A DNA stretch of 64,000 nt from Echinarachnius parma (Eukaryota > Echinodermata > Echinoidea > Clypeasteroida > Echinarachniidae), in NCBI GenBank assembly GCA_037951105.1, contig JBAMJV010008431.1, positions 49,707 through 113,706 on the forward strand, in the 5' to 3' direction. Numbering within the stretch: the stretch's first letter is position 1; each line of letters begins with the position of its first letter. A model generated the notes under the pieces. That model made no database searches. It had not been told where the DNA came from and saw only the letters and a list, made by a program, of their open reading frames with translations. The position numbers and the translations under genes were made by a program. Below, piece after piece: positions 58,979-64,000 of this stretch.

Positions 58979-59878
58979 ATTAATTTTATTGTTTATTGGC
59001 AGTCAGTAAAATCTCGAATATTGTTGCCAATTTAATGACTCTACATACTTTATTTCATATTTATTTGAATTAGCAACTCAATTTTATATCTAATCAAATT
59101 ATAATTAAATGGCGCTATTTTGTAAATAAAATAGCGATATTTGTCCCTTAATTATGAAATATACTTAAAATTAATTTCATGTACACAATAGCATGGCTGT
59201 ATTGTTTGCATATCTCACAGTGAGTGAAAAATCATCAGCCACCGAAATGTCAATAAGAGCCTCGGTCCGAAATCATTAAGAGAACTGCTGTACTAGTATT
59301 TGTTTCACCATAGATTGTTTACACACTTGAAAGTAGCTTGAACGGCATTTTGCTCGCCAATGAGGTGATTTTGCCGTAATGGTGTCATTTTAAAAACTCT
59401 TGGGGATCTTGACATTTCAAATTTCCAATTCATCCTTTGGTCATTTTTCAAGCAAACAAAAATTGGCGGAACATTACCACCTAGCTGTCGCCTCCCCAAA
59501 GCCAAATTAAAATAGTTTTTCACTAAAAAAGCACATATAACTTTCCTCGAATATGACGTGATCTTGCCCCCCAAAATGTGCTTTTTCTTACGGGCAGGTT
59601 ATATCAAGGACGTCTCGAGGGTGTGTGGTTTTCAAAATATTCCATTCTATATTTGTCTTTTTCATTTTAGTTCAAACATTCAAACACGTAGGTGGGGGGG
59701 GGGGGGGGGGGGGCAAGGGGGGCGGTCGCCCCACCAATGAAAATATTGGGGGGGCGAACATATCATTTCGCCCCCCCCCCCCCCCCCCCCAATAATTCCG
59801 AAAATGAGGAAGAAAATAATTGAGTGATATAATGCCAAAGAGTGAAAAGACACATTTATCAATAATTAATCTTCAAAA
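58979..59878. repeat. Degenerate TTTTGCC units and poly(G) hairpin
   Basis: At 59340-59640, ATTTTGCTCGCC, GATTTTGCCGTAATG, CGAATATGACGTGATCTTGC and GACGTCTCGAGGGTG are related to 62160-62450. At 59690-59792, a G-run, GGGGGGCGGTCGCCCC, GGGGGGGCGAACAT and a C-run form a nested G/C hairpin module like 35395-35512. The start (58979-59300) is featureless. Confidence 0.55.
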
Positions 59879-60487
59879 CAGCTGGGTTTTTTTAGTTTAA
59901 AAAGGACTATAAATCTCATTTTTGCCGCGCGCTTCGCGCGCATACAGTTTCTCATATTGCAAGTTTAATTTTGGTTGTGGTAACTCACATTTCGAAATGT
60001 GTTGGGCAGTGTAATTTCTCAAATGCACACCTCAAACGAAATTTATTAAACCCTCATCTATAGCACGCCGTCACATAAAATAAAAGAAATCTGAAATAGT
60101 CAATGCAGTCGATTCGGTCCTTTTTCCCCTCTCCTTGTCATTATGTATGTTTGGTTCCATACTTATAGACTTCATATAACGTGAAATGTATGTCTTAGGT
60201 GTGCACCAAATCGCACAATTTCACGCCAAAAAATACAAAAGCTCCCTACTGTGGGAGGGGGACACCCCCTCCCACACCCTCCCCCGCTCGGTCGCTTCGC
60301 TTCCTCGCAATGTCTCCCCTCCACTTTGGAGGAGTTGTTGACGCCCTAGAGTGTATCGATGGCTCTACAGTACAATGGATCACGTGGATCCATATCATGC
60401 AAGGCTCAAACTCTTATTCGCTATGCCTTTTAAGAATACGTTACGAGTAGGTTCACTATTTTATACAATTTTAACACGCATGATAGG
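59879..60487 (+). repeat. GC-rich hairpin repeat, copy R6 (long form)
   Basis: Collinear with R4 (35949-36495) from AGTTTAAAAAGGACT through GCCGCGCGCTTCGCGCGCAT, CTCCCTACTGTGGGAGGGGG and TCGGTCGCTTCGCTTCCTCG to CGTTACGAGTAGGTTCAC. Copies R1-R5 cluster at 34-37 kb; this one is 24 kb away. Confidence 0.85.
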
Positions 60488-60824
60488 AGTTGCAAATGTC
60501 TGAAATCTAAAAGCTTCCGGGGGCTCCGCCCCCTGGACCCCCATTATTGTCCCCAAATGTGGGTGCCCCCAATGTCAGGTCTTCGAGCCATCAAGATACT
60601 TTTAATGAGCGCATAATACAATTTTCGGGCATGCCAAATGTGGGGTTGTTAGCTCTCTCAGTGGTCACTCTCGAAAAAAAAAAATCTAATTTCGCCCCCC
60701 CCCCCCCCCCCCCAATCGCAAAAACGGATCGACGCCAGAACTGCCCTCTAAAAGGGCATGATTTTGCTGGTAAATTAGATGATTTTACTTACAATATTAT
60801 TGGGTATCGCCTCGTATGACTATA
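60488..60824. other. No gene; poly(C) tract
   Basis: CCGGGGGCTCCGCCCCCTGG hairpin near 60517 and a run of about 18 C near 60697-60714. Confidence 0.45.
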
Positions 60825-62141
60825 TACAGGGCGTATCAAAAAAAGCGTTACACTTTTGAAAAATCTGTCAAAATTACATTTCAAAATATTTTGAAGATTT
60901 TTTCATGTCGATAGATGCCCAATGGTCTCATCTATCAAGTGCCACTAACAAAGCAAATTTTAATTCACGCTTGGGCGAACACTGACTGTTTTTTTTTCCA
61001 GAGTGTGAAAAATGACTTGCGCCAAATTGAAAGAAGAGGGAAAATTAAACCAGCAGTCCGAATAAGTACTCCCATTCAAATAAATTGCTCTTTACCAGAT
61101 AATTCCTAGACTAGCATAACCAGTGGGTACCAGTGGCATACCCAGGATTTTTCAAGGGGGGGAGGGGGTTCAGAAAAAATTTCTGTCAGCGGGAGGGGGG
61201 GGGGAGCCGAAACGAAGTACCTGCAAAATGTTCAAGACCGAGACCAGGTAGGTGCACAATTTGCAAGGCCGATACCAAGAACCAGTGGTTAAGAATCCGG
61301 TAAGCGGGAGAGGGGGGGTGGGGGGGGGGGGGGGGGTAGTCGTAGACAATTTTCGCAGCCGAGACTGCAAATTTTCGACATTTTCAAGACCGTGGCCAGG
61401 TCCGGTCCACAATTTTCGAGACCAAGACCAAGACCTAGACCCAGTGGTTGAGAATCCGGTAACCAGGGGGGTGGGGGTGGGGGATGGGGAATGGGGGGAC
61501 CGGTGGTAGTCGTAGAAAATGTTCGCAGGCGAGACCGCGAATTTTTTGCATTTTCGAGACCGAGGCCAGGTCCGGCCACAAGACCAAGTGGTTGAGAATC
61601 CTGTAAGCGAGGGCGGGGGGGGGGGGGGGGGGGGGGGTGGTGGTGGTCGTGGACAATTTGACATTTTCGAGGCCGGGACCACAGTTTTTCACACTTTTCG
61701 AGGTTGAGACAGACCATTGAAGATGACGGTCGAGACCATTAACATTTGGTCTTGAGAATAGTTAATGGGGGGGGGGGGGGGTTTAAACCCCCCAAACTTG
61801 TTTGGTCGAAGGGGGGGGTGACCCCTTCCCCCTGGGTACGCCTATGATCATGACATAATCCTAAATTGATGCAAAGTGCAAAATTTGTTTTAATGGTAGT
61901 ACTTATACGGACTGGTGGTTTAATTTTCCCTCTTCTTTCAATTTGGCGCAAGTCATTTTTTACACTCTGGACAAAACAGTCAGTGTTCGCCTAAGCGTGA
62001 ACAAAAAATTGTTTTGTTAGTGGCACTTGATAGATGAGACGATTGGGCATCTATCGACATGAACAAATCTTCAAAATATTTTGAAATGTAATTTTGACAG
62101 ATTTTTCAAAAGTGTAACGCTTTTTTTTATACGCCCTGGTA
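60825..62141. mobile_element. TA-flanked element with ~280-bp TIRs
   Basis: TACAGGGCGTATCAAAAAAA, GCGTTACACTTTTGAAAAAT, TTCAAAATATTTTGAAGATT, GCCCAATGGTCTCATCTATC, and TTGCGCCAAATTGAAAGAAG at the left all have complements at 61905-62140. The right terminus reads CCCTGGTA in place of CCCTGTA. The ends are mariner-like. The two arms are separated by the insertion at 61131-61846; without it the element would be a ~600-bp foldback. Confidence 0.8.
61131..61846. mobile_element. Poly(G) GAGACC element nested in TA element
   Basis: The left end is CAGTGGCATACCCAGG; the right end in reverse is CATAGGCGTACCCAGG. The interior consists of about four diverged units of AATTTTCGAGACCGAGACC, GGTTGAGAATCCGGTAA and long G runs, as in 3246-3600. 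Pro-rich minus frames (up to 170 codons) are translations of G runs and not genes. Confidence 0.7.
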
Positions 62142-62966
62142 TAGCGTTCGTACTCGGCTATGCTATATAGACGGGTGATATAAAGGACATCTCGAGGATT
62201 TGGAATTTTCAAAATATTCCATTTCATTTTTTTTCACTTTACTAGTACACAAGAGCGGTAAATCTGCACCACATATACCTAGCTGCCCCCCCCCCCCCCC
62301 CCCCAACAAAAAAAAAGGATGGCCCTTAAAAAAAAAACGATTTTGTCCAAATATGATGTGATTTTGCTTAAATACTGGTGTTTTCAAAACTCTCAGGATG
62401 CAGAACATGTCAAAATTGAATTCTATTCCTCCTGTTTTCACCTAAAAAGCGGAAATAAAAAATACGACAGTCTTGCACTTAAATAAAGAAATTAACAAAA
62501 AAACACACACACACATGATTTTGCCCGTAATTTCGCCCCAGTATTATAGACGTTTTGTATACTCTCGGGGATCAGGAAATCGTCAACGTTCCATTCTTCC
62601 TTAACTTAAATGTTCAGTTTATGAAACAAGAAGGGCATATCTTCCCCACTTATAAAGCTGCCCCCAAAAAAACACATGATTTTGCCCAAATATGATGTGA
62701 TTTCGCCCCAAAACATATATACATTTTATAATACATTTTTTTCTTCAAAATTCTCGGGATCGCCTTCTACGACTAGAGCACACACTCGGCTTATCATGCT
62801 TATGGGCAGGTGATATCGCGGAAATCAGCGATTGATTTTCGCTTCCCGTTCCTTGAGGCTTTTTCCATAAAATCTGTTGTTTTTTTCTTCTAAAACCTCA
62901 CCATGGAGACAAAGATCAATATTAGTTATTATCTGGAGAGATATACAATACAATTCGTTAAACATG
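62142..62966. repeat. Degenerate GATTTTGCCCAAATATGATG units
   Basis: GGTGATATAAAGGACATCTC, ATTTTGTCCAAATATGATG, TTTCGCCCCA and CTCTCGGGGATC recur two or three times at ~300-bp spacing (62165, 62520, 62810). They are related to 59340-59640 and, more loosely, to the 21-bp minisatellites. A C-run is near 62286-62304. Confidence 0.55.
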
Positions 62967-63275
62967 TTAAAGGTCATGGCCTGTAAAGTGTCTAACTCCA
63001 CGAAAATTACTTGGAGCTTCCTCGTTTCTCTTCTACCTTGTTGTTTAGCTTATGGTAAGAGAAGAATAAAATATGGTTAGATTTTTTTTTTCAAATGCCC
63101 CTTTAGTATGACGATACCTATCATTCAGCTCAAGAGCGTTAATGAACGGTCATAAACCTCATAAACGTCATCTTTCACACATCATTTCGACATATCTTAC
63201 AATGATTTTGGTACAGGATTGAAGTCTCAAATGTCATTTTGGGCAATATCTGACACTTTACAGGTGCACCTTTAA
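62967..63275. mobile_element. TTAA-flanked MITE, family A, short copy
   Basis: Starts TTAAAGGTCATGGCCTGTAA and ends GACACTTTACAGGTGCACCTTTAA. TTAA lies at 62967-62970 and 63272-63275. It shares CTCCACGAAAATTACTTGG and GGATTGAAGTCTCAAATG with 501-1054. Confidence 0.88.
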
Positions 63276-63394
63276 ACAGAGGTAATAGGTATTTACTGTG
63301 TCATACAGAAAACACATAAGAAACAAACCTGAATATTTTGAAAGAAAATGCTGCGTATTTTAAAGATAAACTTTCTGTAGGAAATAATTTGGTC

Positions 63395-64000
63395 TCTTGT
63401 GTCTTTGGTGTCCTGCGCCTTCGGTCTCATGTGCCTTCAGCCCCTGTTCCTTCGGTCACCTGTGCCTACGGTCCCCTGTGCCTTCGGTCTCCTGTTCCTT
63501 CGGTCTCCTGTGCCTTAGGTCTCCTGTGCAATCGGTTTCCTGTGCCTTCGGTCTCCTGTGCATTCGGTCTCCTGTGCCTTCGGTCGCCTGTGCCTTCGGT
63601 CTCCTGTGCCTACGGTCCCCTGTGCCTTCGGTCTCCTGTTCCTTCGGTCTCCTGGGCCTTCGGTCTCCTGCGCCTTATGTCTCCTGTGCATTCGGTCTCC
63701 TGTGCCTTCGGTCGCCTGTGCCTTCGGTCGCCTGTGCCTTCGGTCTCCTGTTCCTTCGGTCTCCTGGGCCTTCGGTCTCCTGCGCCTTAGGTCTCCTGTG
63801 CATTCAGTCTCCTGTGCCTTCGGTCGCCTGTGCCTTCGGTCTCGTGCGCCTTAGGTCTCCTGTGCATTCGGTCTCCTGTGCCTTCGGTCGCCTGTGCCTT
63901 CGGTCTCCTGTGCCTTCGGTTGCCTGTGCCTTCGGTCTCTTGTGCCTTCGGTCTACTGGGCCTTCGGTCGCCTGTGCCTTCGGTCTCCTGGGCTCTTCGG
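63395..64000. repeat. 16-bp minisatellite with higher-order pattern, cut by window edge
   Basis: About 38 units of TGTGCCTTCGGTCTCC. Variants CCTTAGG, GCATTCGG, GGTCGCC and GTTCC recur as blocks. The TGCGCCTTA-type variant lies at 63669, 63781 and 63845, spacings of 112 and 64 bp (7 and 4 units). Since 16 is not a multiple of three, all frames cycle through the same repeat, which explains the long SPVPSVSCAFGLL-type frames. The array continues past the right end. Confidence 0.95.

Noticed and set aside
61170..61717. Pro-rich minus frames up to 170 codons
   Set aside because: They follow from G runs inside a nested repeat element. A similar repeat exists at 3246-3600 without an equivalent frame.
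63338..63854. 150-codon repeat protein with SPVPSVSCAFGLL units
   Set aside because: The 16-bp period makes all frames cycle through the same peptides, and overlapping frames give the same repeat, so coding is not indicated.

Overview
This 64 kb window is animal nuclear DNA with no gene that I can recognise. It is AT-rich and has no prokaryote-like gene spacing, no RNA genes and no credible long reading frame. The longest open frames are by-products of tandem repeats. It is dense in short inverted-repeat (MITE-like) transposons, poly(G)/poly(C) tracts, minisatellites, tRNA-derived SINE-like pieces and a large foldback element. I infer a marine invertebrate deuterostome, most likely an echinoderm such as a sea urchin. 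The basis is the overall repeat style and a foldback element resembling the sea urchin TU class. No protein marker confirms this.

Layout. 0-9.5 kb: TTAA-flanked MITEs, poly(G) elements with CAGTGGCGTA-type ends, and a GC-rich GAGACGTC element. 9.9-17.3 kb: two copies of a ~1 kb TA-flanked inverted-repeat element in opposite orientations, several palindromes, and a 168-bp tandem repeat that looks like decayed coding sequence. 17.9-21.5 kb: a 21-bp minisatellite, a ~160-bp tandem repeat, and a 1.7 kb CACTGTG-ended element whose ends are amplified into arrays. 22-29 kb: two copies of a 0.55 kb TTAA MITE, two copies of a CCCCGTTGC palindrome, and between them a 3.4 kb foldback element carrying many AAGATGGCGGCC motifs. 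29.5-31.4 kb: purine-rich duplications, a ~260-bp GAA array, a ~213-bp TAC array, a 212-bp palindrome and a SINE-like piece. 31.6-37.4 kb: three terminal-inverted-repeat elements and a cluster of GC-rich repeats rich in GCGAAGC mini-hairpins, with one demonstrable nested insertion. 38-47 kb: SINE, MITEs, a 288-bp tandem duplication and minisatellites. 47.3-49.6 kb: pyrimidine-rich belt interrupted by a CACAGTGTG foldback. 50.5-53.5 kb: a degenerate ~175-bp tandem array and a 12-bp minisatellite. 55-63.3 kb: more TTAA and TA elements, including a mariner-style long-inverted-repeat element with another repeat inside it. 63.4-64 kb: a 16-bp minisatellite running off the right edge.

The most notable signal is collective. 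At least seven unrelated MITE families share TTAA at both ends, usually extended to TTAAAGG, and there is at least one clear TTAA-into-TTAA nested insertion. No transposase is encoded here, so all of them look non-autonomous. Names and superfamily assignments rest on end motifs and target-site duplications read by eye. Boundaries are accurate to a few bases where both ends are described, and approximate elsewhere.
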